Shown: positions 1 to 11,867 of the stretch, in pieces
How positions within the stretch are numbered: the first letter of the stretch is position 1
Layout of the letters: every line of letters starts with the position of its first letter
Position numbers and translations under genes: made by a program
Notes under the pieces: model-generated
Seen by the model: only the letters and a program-made list of their open reading frames with translations
Told to the model about the DNA's origin: nothing
The model's database searches: none
Source of the DNA: Malachius bipustulatus
Taxonomy: Eukaryota > Arthropoda > Insecta > Coleoptera > Melyridae
DNA length: 64,000 bases
NCBI GenBank assembly: GCA_910589415.1
Contig: CAJUUM010000031.1
Location: forward strand, 744,001 to 808,000
Reading direction: 5' to 3'

Positions 1-3000
1 CGGTGGGTTCGGCTTGCGCCATAGGATGCAACCCCAGGCAGCTAAAACGCATGCCAACAACTGAGTGCAGTGCCTCCCGATGTGCGTGAAGGTAGGAAAG
101 GCCTACTATCCAAAGTTTAACAAAAAGATGAACGACATATCGTAAAACAATACGTCATTCATTGATTTCATGCTGTGAGTCAGGGGTGGAAATTGTAGAC
201 ACGTGTTTCGTCCTAATTGGGACTCTTCAGTACAATGTATCTTGCTAACACACAGCACAACCTTAGTCACTTAATAGTGAGAAAAATGATGAAAATGAAT
301 GAAAAATAAAAATAGCACGGTGGGTTCGGCTTGCGCCATAGGATGCAACCCCAGGCAGCTAAAACGCATGCCAACAACTGAGTGCAGTGCCTCCCGATGT
401 GCGTGAAGGTAGGAAAGGCCTACTATCCAAAGTTTAACAAAAAGATGAACGACATATCGTAAAACAATACGTCATTCATTGATTTCATGCTGTGAGTCAG
501 GGGTGGAAATTGTAGACACGTGTTTCGTCCTAATTGGGACTCTTCAGTACAATGTATCTTGCTAACACACAGCACAACCTTAGTCACTTAATAGTGAGAA
601 AAATGATGAAAATGAATGAAAAATAAAAATAGCACGGTGGGTTCGGCTTGCGCCATAGGATGCAACCCCAGGCAGCTAAAACGCATGCCAACAACTGAGT
701 GCAGTGCCTCCCGATGTGCGTGAAGGTAGGAAAGGCCTACTATCCAAAGTTTAACAAAAAGATGAACGACATATCGTAAAACAATACGTCATTCATTGAT
801 TTCATGCTGTGAGTCAGGGGTGGAAATTGTAGACACGTGTTTCGTCCTAATTGGGACTCTTCAGTACAATGTATCTTGCTAACACACAGCACAACCTTAG
901 TCACTTAATAGTGAGAAAAATGATGAAAATGAATGAAAAATAAAAATAGCACGGTGGGTTCGGCTTGCGCCATAGGATGCAACCCCAGGCAGCTAAAACG
1001 CATGCCAACAACTGAGTGCAGTGCCTCCCGATGTGCGTGAAGGTAGGAAAGGCCTACTATCCAAAGTTTAACAAAAAGATGAACGACATATCGTAAAACA
1101 ATACGTCATTCATTGATTTCATGCTGTGAGTCAGGGGTGGAAATTGTAGACACGTGTTTCGTCCTAATTGGGACTCTTCAGTACAATGTATCTTGCTAAC
1201 ACACAGCACAACCTTAGTCACTTAATAGTGAGAAAAATGATGAAAATGAATGAAAAATAAAAATAGCACGGTGGGTTCGGCTTGCGCCATAGGATGCAAC
1301 CCCAGGCAGCTAAAACGCATGCCAACAACTGAGTGCAGTGCCTCCCGATGTGCGTGAAGGTAGGAAAGGCCTACTATCCAAAGTTTAACAAAAAGATGAA
1401 CGACATATCGTAAAACAATACGTCATTCATTGATTTCATGCTGTGAGTCAGGGGTGGAAATTGTAGACACGTGTTTCGTCCTAATTGGGACTCTTCAGTA
1501 CAATGTATCTTGCTAACACACAGCACAACCTTAGTCACTTAATAGTGAGAAAAATGATGAAAATGAATGAAAAATAAAAATAGCACGGTGGGTTCGGCTT
1601 GCGCCATAGGATGCAACCCCAGGCAGCTAAAACGCATGCCAACAACTGAGTGCAGTGCCTCCCGATGTGCGTGAAGGTAGGAAAGGCCTACTATCCAAAG
1701 TTTAACAAAAAGATGAACGACATATCGTAAAACAATACGTCATTCATTGATTTCATGCTGTGAGTCAGGGGTGGAAATTGTAGACACGTGTTTCGTCCTA
1801 ATTGGGACTCTTCAGTACAATGTATCTTGCTAACACACAGCACAACCTTAGTCACTTAATAGTGAGAAAAATGATGAAAATGAATGAAAAATAAAAATAG
1901 CACGGTGGGTTCGGCTTGCGCCATAGGATGCAACCCCAGGCAGCTAAAACGCATGCCAACAACTGAGTGCAGTGCCTCCCGATGTGCGTGAAGGTAGGAA
2001 AGGCCTACTATCCAAAGTTTAACAAAAAGATGAACGACATATCGTAAAACAATACGTCATTCATTGATTTCATGCTGTGAGTCAGGGGTGGAAATTGTAG
2101 ACACGTGTTTCGTCCTAATTGGGACTCTTCAGTACAATGTATCTTGCTAACACACAGCACAACCTTAGTCACTTAATAGTGAGAAAAATGATGAAAATGA
2201 ATGAAAAATAAAAATAGCACGGTGGGTTCGGCTTGCGCCATAGGATGCAACCCCAGGCAGCTAAAACGCATGCCAACAACTGAGTGCAGTGCCTCCCGAT
2301 GTGCGTGAAGGTAGGAAAGGCCTACTATCCAAAGTTTAACAAAAAGATGAACGACATATCGTAAAACAATACGTCATTCATTGATTTCATGCTGTGAGTC
2401 AGGGGTGGAAATTGTAGACACGTGTTTCGTCCTAATTGGGACTCTTCAGTACAATGTATCTTGCTAACACACAGCACAACCTTAGTCACTTAATAGTGAG
2501 AAAAATGATGAAAATGAATGAAAAATAAAAATAGCACGGTGGGTTCGGCTTGCGCCATAGGATGCAACCCCAGGCAGCTAAAACGCATGCCAACAACTGA
2601 GTGCAGTGCCTCCCGATGTGCGTGAAGGTAGGAAAGGCCTACTATCCAAAGTTTAACAAAAAGATGAACGACATATCGTAAAACAATACGTCATTCATTG
2701 ATTTCATGCTGTGAGTCAGGGGTGGAAATTGTAGACACGTGTTTCGTCCTAATTGGGACTCTTCAGTACAATGTATCTTGCTAACACACAGCACAACCTT
2801 AGTCACTTAATAGTGAGAAAAATGATGAAAATGAATGAAAAATAAAAATAGCACGGTGGGTTCGGCTTGCGCCATAGGATGCAACCCCAGGCAGCTAAAA
2901 CGCATGCCAACAACTGAGTGCAGTGCCTCCCGATGTGCGTGAAGGTAGGAAAGGCCTACTATCCAAAGTTTAACAAAAAGATGAACGACATATCGTAAAA

Positions 3001-6000
3001 CAATACGTCATTCATTGATTTCATGCTGTGAGTCAGGGGTGGAAATTGTAGACACGTGTTTCGTCCTAATTGGGACTCTTCAGTACAATGTATCTTGCTA
3101 ACACACAGCACAACCTTAGTCACTTAATAGTGAGAAAAATGATGAAAATGAATGAAAAATAAAAATAGCACGGTGGGTTCGGCTTGCGCCATAGGATGCA
3201 ACCCCAGGCAGCTAAAACGCATGCCAACAACTGAGTGCAGTGCCTCCCGATGTGCGTGAAGGTAGGAAAGGCCTACTATCCAAAGTTTAACAAAAAGATG
3301 AACGACATATCGTAAAACAATACGTCATTCATTGATTTCATGCTGTGAGTCAGGGGTGGAAATTGTAGACACGTGTTTCGTCCTAATTGGGACTCTTCAG
3401 TACAATGTATCTTGCTAACACACAGCACAACCTTAGTCACTTAATAGTGAGAAAAATGATGAAAATGAATGAAAAATAAAAATAGCACGGTGGGTTCGGC
3501 TTGCGCCATAGGATGCAACCCCAGGCAGCTAAAACGCATGCCAACAACTGAGTGCAGTGCCTCCCGATGTGCGTGAAGGTAGGAAAGGCCTACTATCCAA
3601 AGTTTAACAAAAAGATGAACGACATATCGTAAAACAATACGTCATTCATTGATTTCATGCTGTGAGTCAGGGGTGGAAATTGTAGACACGTGTTTCGTCC
3701 TAATTGGGACTCTTCAGTACAATGTATCTTGCTAACACACAGCACAACCTTAGTCACTTAATAGTGAGAAAAATGATGAAAATGAATGAAAAATAAAAAT
3801 AGCACGGTGGGTTCGGCTTGCGCCATAGGATGCAACCCCAGGCAGCTAAAACGCATGCCAACAACTGAGTGCAGTGCCTCCCGATGTGCGTGAAGGTAGG
3901 AAAGGCCTACTATCCAAAGTTTAACAAAAAGATGAACGACATATCGTAAAACAATACGTCATTCATTGATTTCATGCTGTGAGTCAGGGGTGGAAATTGT
4001 AGACACGTGTTTCGTCCTAATTGGGACTCTTCAGTACAATGTATCTTGCTAACACACAGCACAACCTTAGTCACTTAATAGTGAGAAAAATGATGAAAAT
4101 GAATGAAAAATAAAAATAGCACGGTGGGTTCGGCTTGCGCCATAGGATGCAACCCCAGGCAGCTAAAACGCATGCCAACAACTGAGTGCAGTGCCTCCCG
4201 ATGTGCGTGAAGGTAGGAAAGGCCTACTATCCAAAGTTTAACAAAAAGATGAACGACATATCGTAAAACAATACGTCATTCATTGATTTCATGCTGTGAG
4301 TCAGGGGTGGAAATTGTAGACACGTGTTTCGTCCTAATTGGGACTCTTCAGTACAATGTATCTTGCTAACACACAGCACAACCTTAGTCACTTAATAGTG
4401 AGAAAAATGATGAAAATGAATGAAAAATAAAAATAGCACGGTGGGTTCGGCTTGCGCCATAGGATGCAACCCCAGGCAGCTAAAACGCATGCCAACAACT
4501 GAGTGCAGTGCCTCCCGATGTGCGTGAAGGTAGGAAAGGCCTACTATCCAAAGTTTAACAAAAAGATGAACGACATATCGTAAAACAATACGTCATTCAT
4601 TGATTTCATGCTGTGAGTCAGGGGTGGAAATTGTAGACACGTGTTTCGTCCTAATTGGGACTCTTCAGTACAATGTATCTTGCTAACACACAGCACAACC
4701 TTAGTCACTTAATAGTGAGAAAAATGATGAAAATGAATGAAAAATAAAAATAGCACGGTGGGTTCGGCTTGCGCCATAGGATGCAACCCCAGGCAGCTAA
4801 AACGCATGCCAACAACTGAGTGCAGTGCCTCCCGATGTGCGTGAAGGTAGGAAAGGCCTACTATCCAAAGTTTAACAAAAAGATGAACGACATATCGTAA
4901 AACAATACGTCATTCATTGATTTCATGCTGTGAGTCAGGGGTGGAAATTGTAGACACGTGTTTCGTCCTAATTGGGACTCTTCAGTACAATGTATCTTGC
5001 TAACACACAGCACAACCTTAGTCACTTAATAGTGAGAAAAATGATGAAAATGAATGAAAAATAAAAATAGCACGGTGGGTTCGGCTTGCGCCATAGGATG
5101 CAACCCCAGGCAGCTAAAACGCATGCCAACAACTGAGTGCAGTGCCTCCCGATGTGCGTGAAGGTAGGAAAGGCCTACTATCCAAAGTTTAACAAAAAGA
5201 TGAACGACATATCGTAAAACAATACGTCATTCATTGATTTCATGCTGTGAGTCAGGGGTGGAAATTGTAGACACGTGTTTCGTCCTAATTGGGACTCTTC
5301 AGTACAATGTATCTTGCTAACACACAGCACAACCTTAGTCACTTAATAGTGAGAAAAATGATGAAAATGAATGAAAAATAAAAATATCACGGTGGGTTCG
5401 GCTTGCGCCATAGGATGCAACCCCAGGCAGCTAAAACGCATGCCAACAACTGAGTGCAGTGCCTCCCGATGTGCGTGAAGGTAGGAAAGGCCTACTATCC
5501 AAAGTTTAACAAAAAGATGAACGACATATCGTAAAACAATACGTCATTCATTGATTTCATGCTGTGAGTCAGGGGTGGAAATTGTAGACACGTGTTTCGT
5601 CCTAATTGGGACTCTTCAGTACAATGTATCTTGCTAACACACAGCACAACCTTAGTCACTTAATAGTGAGAAAAATGATGAAAATGAATGAAAAATAAAA
5701 ATAGCACGGTGGGTTCGGCTTGCGCCATAGGATGCAACCCCAGGCAGCTAAAACGCATGCCAACAACTGAGTGCAGTGCCTCCCGATGTGCGTGAAGGTA
5801 GGAAAGGCCTACTATCCAAAGTTTAACAAAAAGATGAACGACATATCGTAAAACAATACGTCATTCATTGATTTCATGCTGTGAGTCAGGGGTGGAAATT
5901 GTAGACACGTGTTTCGTCCTAATTGGGACTCTTCAGTACAATGTATCTTGCTAACACACAGCACAACCTTAGTCACTTAATAGTGAGAAAAATGATGAAA

Positions 6001-7730
6001 ATGAATGAAAAATAAAAATAGCACGGTGGGTTCGGCTTGCGCCATAGGATGCAACCCCAGGCAGCTAAAACGCATGCCAACAACTGAGTGCAGTGCCTCC
6101 CGATGTGCGTGAAGGTAGGAAAGGCCTACTATCCAAAGTTTAACAAAAAGATGAACGACATATCGTAAAACAATACGTCATTCATTGATTTCATGCTGTG
6201 AGTCAGGGGTGGAAATTGTAGACACGTGTTTCGTCCTAATTGGGACTCTTCAGTACAATGTATCTTGCTAACACACAGCACAACCTTAGTCACTTAATAG
6301 TGAGAAAAATGATGAAAATGAATGAAAAATAAAAATAGCACGGTGGGTTCGGCTTGCGCCATAGGATGCAACCCCAGGCAGCTAAAACGCATGCCAACAA
6401 CTGAGTGCAGTGCCTCCCGATGTGCGTGAAGGTAGGAAAGGCCTACTATCCAAAGTTTAACAAAAAGATGAACGACATATCGTAAAACAATACGTCATTC
6501 ATTGATTTCATGCTGTGAGTCAGGGGTGGAAATTGTAGACACGTGTTTCGTCCTAATTGGGACTCTTCAGTACAATGTATCTTGCTAACACACAGCACAA
6601 CCTTAGTCACTTAATAGTGAGAAAAATGATGAAAATGAATGAAAAATAAAAATAGCACGGTGGGTTCGGCTTGCGCCATAGGATGCAACCCCAGGCAGCT
6701 AAAACGCATGCCAACAACTGAGTGCAGTGCCTCCCGATGTGCGTGAAGGTAGGAAAGGCCTACTATCCAAAGTTTAACAAAAAGATGAACGACATATCGT
6801 AAAACAATACGTCATTCATTGATTTCATGCTGTGAGTCAGGGGTGGAAATTGTAGACACGTGTTTCGTCCTAATTGGGACTCTTCAGTACAATGTATCTT
6901 GCTAACACACAGCACAACCTTAGTCACTTAATAGTGAGAAAAATGATGAAAATGAATGAAAAATAAAAATAGCACGGTGGGTTCGGCTTGCGCCATAGGA
7001 TGCAACCCCAGGCAGCTAAAACGCATGCCAACAACTGAGTGCAGTGCCTCCCGATGTGCGTGAAGGTAGGAAAGGCCTACTATCCAAAGTTTAACAAAAA
7101 GATGAACGACATATCGTAAAACAATACGTCATTCATTGATTTCATGCTGTGAGTCAGGGGTGGAAATTGTAGACACGTGTTTCGTCCTAATTGGGACTCT
7201 TCAGTACAATGTATCTTGCTAACACACAGCACAACCTTAGTCACTTAATAGTGAGAAAAATGATGAAAATGAATGAAAAATAAAAATAGCACGGTGGGTT
7301 CGGCTTGCGCCATAGGATGCAACCCCAGGCAGCTAAAACGCATGCCAACAACTGAGTGCAGTGCCTCCCGATGTGCGTGAAGGTAGGAAAGGCCTACTAT
7401 CCAAAGTTTAACAAAAAGATGAACGACATATCGTAAAACAATACGTCATTCATTGATTTCATGCTGTGAGTCAGGGGTGGAAATTGTAGACACGTGTTTC
7501 GTCCTAATTGGGACTCTTCAGTACAATGTATCTTGCTAACACACAGCACAACCTTAGTCACTTAATAGTGAGAAAAATGATGAAAATGAATGAAAAATAA
7601 AAATAGCACGGTGGGTTCGGCTTGCGCCATAGGATGCAACCCCAGGCAGCTAAAACGCATGCCAACAACTGAGTGCAGTGCCTCCCGATGTGCGTGAAGG
7701 TAGGAAAGGCCTACTATCCAAAGTTTAACA
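1..7730 (+). repeat. 317-bp hammerhead satellite, left block
   Basis: Head-to-tail tandem array with a period of exactly 317 bp; units begin at 1, 318, 635, 952 and so on. About 24.4 copies are present and the array runs off the left edge of the window. The copies look identical: the only difference I noticed is T instead of G at 5387. Each unit carries a hammerhead ribozyme on the minus strand. No open reading frame or promoter is obvious. Such uniformity over 7.7 kb means very recent amplification or strong homogenisation, or assembly collapse and expansion. The block ends at an 18-bp spacer, followed by the same satellite in the opposite orientation. Confidence 0.97.
172..256 (-). ncRNA. 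Type I hammerhead ribozyme (first of 24 minus-strand copies)
   Basis: On the minus strand the core reads CUGAAGA, a stem II of GUCC/GGAC with a CAAUUA loop, then GAAA, then ACACGUGU and the cleavage triplet GUC (plus-strand positions 198-200). Stem I is AUUGUA/UACAAU, extended past an internal loop by UUAG/CUGA and GCUGUG/CACAGC; such loops usually make the tertiary contact with loop II. Stem III, ACACGUGU, is its own complement, so it gives only 2 bp with a tetraloop in cis, or 8 bp between two units. Self-cleavage of a tandem transcript would release 317-nt RNAs. Identical copies recur every 317 bp up to 7463-7547. The structure is seen; activity and transcription are inferred. Confidence 0.93.
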
Positions 7731-7748
7731 AAAAGATGAACGACATAT
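7731..7748. other. 18-bp spacer at the satellite inversion point
   Basis: The left block reads into aaagtttaaca, ending at 7730, and the right block starts at 7749 with tgttaaacttt, its exact reverse complement. The 18 bases between are ordinary left-block unit sequence with no inverted partner. The array is therefore a palindrome with a short central loop, and all hammerheads point away from this centre. Confidence 0.9.
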
Positions 7749-9164
7749 TGTTAAACTTTGGATAGTAGGCCTTTCCTACCTTCACGCACATCGGGAGGCA
7801 CTGCACTCAGTTGTTGGCATGCGTTTTAGCTGCCTGGGGTTGCATCCTATGGCGCAAGCCGAACCCACCGTGCTATTTTTATTTTTCATTCATTTTCATC
7901 ATTTTTCTCACTATTAAGTGACTAAGGTTGTGCTGTGTGTTAGCAAGATACATTGTACTGAAGAGTCCCAATTAGGACGAAACACGTGTCTACAATTTCC
8001 ACCCCTGACTCACAGCATGAAATCAATGAATGACGTATTGTTTTACGATATGTCGTTCATCTTTTTGTTAAACTTTGGATAGTAGGCCTTTCCTACCTTC
8101 ACGCACATCGGGAGGCACTGCACTCAGTTGTTGGCATGCGTTTTAGCTGCCTGGGGTTGCATCCTATGGCGCAAGCCGAACCCACCGTGCTATTTTTATT
8201 TTTCATTCATTTTCATCATTTTTCTCACTATTAAGTGACTAAGGTTGTGCTGTGTGTTAGCAAGATACATTGTACTGAAGAGTCCCAATTAGGACGAAAC
8301 ACGTGTCTACAATTTCCACCCCTGACTCACAGCATGAAATCAATGAATGACGTATTGTTTTACGATATGTCGTTCATCTTTTTGTTAAACTTTGGATAGT
8401 AGGCCTTTCCTACCTTCACGCACATCGGGAGGCACTGCACTCAGTTGTTGGCATGCGTTTTAGCTGCCTGGGGTTGCATCCTATGGCGCAAGCCGAACCC
8501 ACCGTGCTATTTTTATTTTTCATTCATTTTCATCATTTTTCTCACTATTAAGTGACTAAGGTTGTGCTGTGTGTTAGCAAGATACATTGTACTGAAGAGT
8601 CCCAATTAGGACGAAACACGTGTCTACAATTTCCACCCCTGACTCACAGCATGAAATCAATGAATGACGTATTGTTTTACGATATGTCGTTCATCTTTTT
8701 GTTAAACTTTGGATAGTAGGCCTTTCCTACCTTCACGCACATCGGGAGGCACTGCACTCAGTTGTTGGCATGCGTTTTAGCTGCCTGGGGTTGCATCCTA
8801 TGGCGCAAGCCGAACCCACCGTGCTATTTTTATTTTTCATTCATTTTCATCATTTTTCTCACTATTAAGTGACTAAGGTTGTGCTGTGTGTTAGCAAGAT
8901 ACATTGTACTGAAGAGTCCCAATTAGGACGAAACACGTGTCTACAATTTCCACCCCTGACTCACAGCATGAAATCAATGAATGACGTATTGTTTTACGAT
9001 ATGTCGTTCATCTTTTTGTTAAACTTTGGATAGTAGGCCTTTCCTACCTTCACGCACATCGGGAGGCACTGCACTCAGTTGTTGGCATGCGTTTTAGCTG
9101 CCTGGGGTTGCATCCTATGGCGCAAGCCGAACCCACCGTGCTATTTTTATTTTTCATTCATTTT
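7749..9164 (-). repeat. 317-bp hammerhead satellite, inverted right block
   Basis: The same 317-bp unit in reverse complement, about 4.5 copies; the phase marker tgttaaac recurs at 7749, 8066, 8383, 8700 and 9017. The match to the satellite stops at about 9164 inside cattcatttt, after which the sequence is unrelated AT-rich DNA. The ribozymes here lie on the plus strand. The unit sequence looks identical to the left block. Confidence 0.96.
7932..8016 (+). ncRNA. Type I hammerhead ribozyme (first of 4 plus-strand copies)
   Basis: Same ribozyme as in the left block, now on the plus strand. The CUGAAGA core starts at 7958, the GAAA box follows the GUCC/GGAC stem II, the cleavage triplet GTC is at 7988-7990 and stem I is 7952-7957/7991-7996. 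The outer stem I pairing GCTGTG/CACAGC closes the domain. Further copies lie at 8249-8333, 8566-8650 and 8883-8967. Confidence 0.93.
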
Positions 9165-9560
9165 TAATACAATTATTGCCAGCACTTTTGCTGGAATTTT
9201 ATCTATAACTGTTTATAGGGCTTTATGATACACATCATTGTGGTTTTCTTTTTTGTCAGGCAGAGTTTATATATGAAACGAGAATAAATGAATATAAAAA
9301 TAATACATGACTTTCTATAGGTACTTATAATATTTATAATATAATAATACTTAACCATAATTATAATTAAATATAATTTTAAATAAATTTATATAAATAA
9401 TATTGATTGAAAAATATACATAAATAAACGTTAATATACTCAAAAAATAAACGACATCTTGCATAAAATAGTTGGGCGCCTGAGACACGCCCACCGCACA
9501 ACTTATGTAGGCCCGATTCACCGCACTACTTAAAGGTTAAAAACAATTTCTACTCAAACT
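9165..9560. other. AT-rich spacer, no gene seen
   Basis: AT-rich sequence between the satellite and the retroelement. It holds a small hairpin near 9181 (CCAGCACTTTTGCTGG) and a less AT-rich patch at 9470-9530. It could include the decayed leader or gag end of the following element, but I see no gag motif. Confidence 0.5.
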
Positions 9561-9575
9561 AAGCACGATAAATCT

Positions 9576-9869
9576 GTGACTTGCGACCTATCCCAGCACG
9601 GTCAATTTTTAAAATTCTTCGTCGTAGATTTCCACGACAGATTCGATTTTCTTTTAGGTTTAGATGCCCTGAAACTAATGAGTGCAAATATCGACTATGG
9701 ATCAGGAACAATAAGTCTAAATGGGCAACCCTTCCAACTAGAGTACAATTCACCTCAGTTAGAAGAAAGTAAAACTCAAGACCCATTACCTCTCGAAAAT
9801 AAAACTAAATTAAAAACAGCTACCTTCCCAATTAAAATCAGGAAAGGCACCGTCCTAGTCCCAGGATAG
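9576..9869 (+). pseudogene. Retroelement aspartic protease, C-terminal part
   Basis: A 97-codon open frame whose middle (DFLLGLDALKLMSANID) matches the C-terminal flap-to-end part of retropepsins. The N-terminal catalytic D-T/S-G motif is absent, so only the second half of the enzyme remains. The frame ends shortly before the RT remnant and would belong to the same pol polyprotein. The ATG is probably internal, so this is a fragment and not a separate gene. Confidence 0.6.
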
Positions 9870-9942
9870 AAATTTAATTCAGTATTTATTCCAGACACCA
9901 TAACTACGGCAAATAACTATCATTGCCAAGTCCCGATCATAG

Positions 9943-11044
9943 GTGAAATTAATTATCAAGACAAAGTCCCCTATGGCCAACATCTTCGTGCACATACTGT
10001 GGACAGAAATAAGGTTGATGTTTGCAGAGCATTTGATTCAGCCCCTCGTTCAAAAAATTTTCAAAAACCGAAATCTGTGTCAAAAATATGAAGATATATT
10101 TTACAGAGAAGGTGATGTACTGACATTCACTAACACCGCCAAACACAAAATACCCCTCAAATCTGACGATCTAATCTATTGCAAACCCTATAGATTTCCT
10201 CATGTACAGAAGTCTGAAATTAACAGACAAATAGAGGAAATGCGACAACAAAACATGATTACAGAAAGTGAGAGTCCCTATAATTATCCAATTTTCTTAG
10301 TCCCCAAAAAACCAGACAAAAAGGGAAATGTCATGGCGCATGGTCGTAGACTTCCGAAAATTGAATGAAAAAACGATTGAGGACAAGTACCCAATTCCAA
10401 ATATCACCAGCATGTTAGATCTGTTAGGAGATTGAACAATTTTTTCCAAACTCGATCTAAAAAAGTGGGTACTGGCAGATCGAAATAGACGAAAAAGATC
10501 AACACAAGACCGCCTTTTCCACCGAACAAGGTCATTGGCATTTTTTGAGAATGCCATTCGGTTTAAAAAACGCCCCGGCTTGTTTCGCTCGAATCATGAA
10601 CGGTGTACTAAGAGGATTATTAGACAAGATTTGTTTAGTCTACTTAGACGACATAATCGTCTTAGGAAAAACCCTCGAAGACCATTTTTAAAAACTTAGA
10701 AACCGTTTTTAAGCGACTGAGAGAACATAGGTTTAAGGTACAGTTAGAGAAATCTGAGTTTTGCCTTAAGGAGATAGGATATTTAGGTCACCTAGTTACT
10801 AATGAAGGAATAAAACCAAATCCCAAATTAGTAGAAAAGATAAAGTCAATAGCCTTACCAACTACACAAAAGGAAATTAAATCATTTTTAGGTTTGGCTG
10901 GTTATTACCGAGATTTTATTAGAAATTTTGCAATCGTAACCAAACCTCTTGCATTATGTTTGAGAAAGAACAAGGTAGAACATACACCTGCATTCGTCAT
11001 TGCATTTGAATCTGTTAAAAGAATGATTACGAATCCTACGAATC
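9943..11044 (+). pseudogene. Errantivirus-like reverse transcriptase, frameshifted
   Basis: The 141-codon frame at 9943-10368 ends with the RT N-terminal segment (IPLKSDDLIYCKPYRFP and the SPYNYPIFLVPKK stretch). A frameshift near 10335 moves the continuation to another frame, where the [16 protein letters not shown] and catalytic YLDD (10641-10652) motifs are readable. Further frame changes and a stop occur near 10435 and 10690. The thumb and connection segment (IGYLGHLVTNEG, IKSFLGLAGYYRDFI) runs to about 11040, where the candidate LTR starts. Dead copy. Confidence 0.8.
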
Positions 11045-11398
11045 TGTTAAGCGATTATCTCCACTCTTAATAGAGAAATAATTGTTTCTTATTATTAATT
11101 TTCTCTAGATTATTGGTTGTTAACTTGTGATTAGGTGGTACAAATTATTATGTTACCATGCGCGTTCCCCAGAGCAAGGCTGTTAACAGAGTACACTTAC
11201 ACCGCAAGTGGCGCCATCTTTGCAAAAAATATCCCCATTGCCATCCATGTTGCAGGAAATGTCGTTAAATTTAAATAAATACTTTTTCTTGTTTGCGTTT
11301 TATAATTAATTTATTGCCGAATAAAATAAGCACGGCTTCAACGAAAAAACGTTAGAATCGTTTCCAGCCCGTTAACGCGCGTCACGCCTCAATTAACA
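11045..11398 (+). repeat. Candidate solo LTR in the retroelement pol
   Basis: A 354-bp block separates the RT end from the RNase H domain and has no coding homology. Its ends form the inverted pair TGTTAA...TTAACA with TG/CA termini, and an AATAAATA signal lies near 11272. It is followed by a TTTGGCGGGTC stretch that resembles a primer-binding region. No matching target duplication is visible (flanks aatc and attc), and the non-coding insert seems to extend to about 11450. Confidence 0.35.
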
Positions 11399-11447
11399 AT
11401 TCATAAAAACCTTAATACATGTTCATCGAGTTTGGCGGGTCTTCGGA

Positions 11448-11777
11448 GTGAACAATGTGGACATATCAAACAGCAAACAAGAATGTAGTTTAATGGCCGC
11501 AAGCGTAGAGCCTACCCGAATTGTGAAAAACCCTTCCTTTAACGTCACAGTGGACGCATGTAACTACGGAATTGGCGCTGTACTTTCGCAGGGACCAGTT
11601 GGTAAAGACCACCCTGTAATGTACATTAGTCATACCCTTAACAACCACGAAGTTAACTATCACACTTCAGAAAAAGAATGCCTAACCGGAATTGAAACTG
11701 GAAGAATTCAATTACGAATTACAGTACAAAAAGGGGAAGTTAAATACGAGCGCCGAGAATCGAAGCACATCCCGTAA
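11448..11777 (+). pseudogene. Retroelement RNase H domain fragment
   Basis: A 109-codon frame. From about residue 25 it carries FNVTVDACNYGIGAVLSQ, the start of the Ty3/gypsy RNase H fold with its first catalytic aspartate, followed by VMYISHTLNNHEVNYHTSEKE, which matches the conserved stretch ending in the catalytic glutamate. The C-terminal half of the domain is lost and the tail is unrelated. It follows the RT remnant after a non-coding insert and precedes the LINE insertion. Confidence 0.7.
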
Positions 11778-11867
11778 TTGCGAACACACCTGACGATCGC
11801 CTATCAATCTTTAATAACCCAAGCGACACAGGCGAACGCGAACCAATGTCAGACGATTAAAAATCTC

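Noticed and set aside
1..9164. CRISPR-like array
   Set aside because: The 317-bp units are contiguous with no unique spacers, and the surrounding content is eukaryotic.
1..9164. Inverted satellite as a pure assembly or read-through artefact
   Set aside because: It cannot be excluded from sequence alone, but the right block ends in unique DNA and the second palindrome shows real divergence between arms, so I treat both as probably genuine and flag the check.
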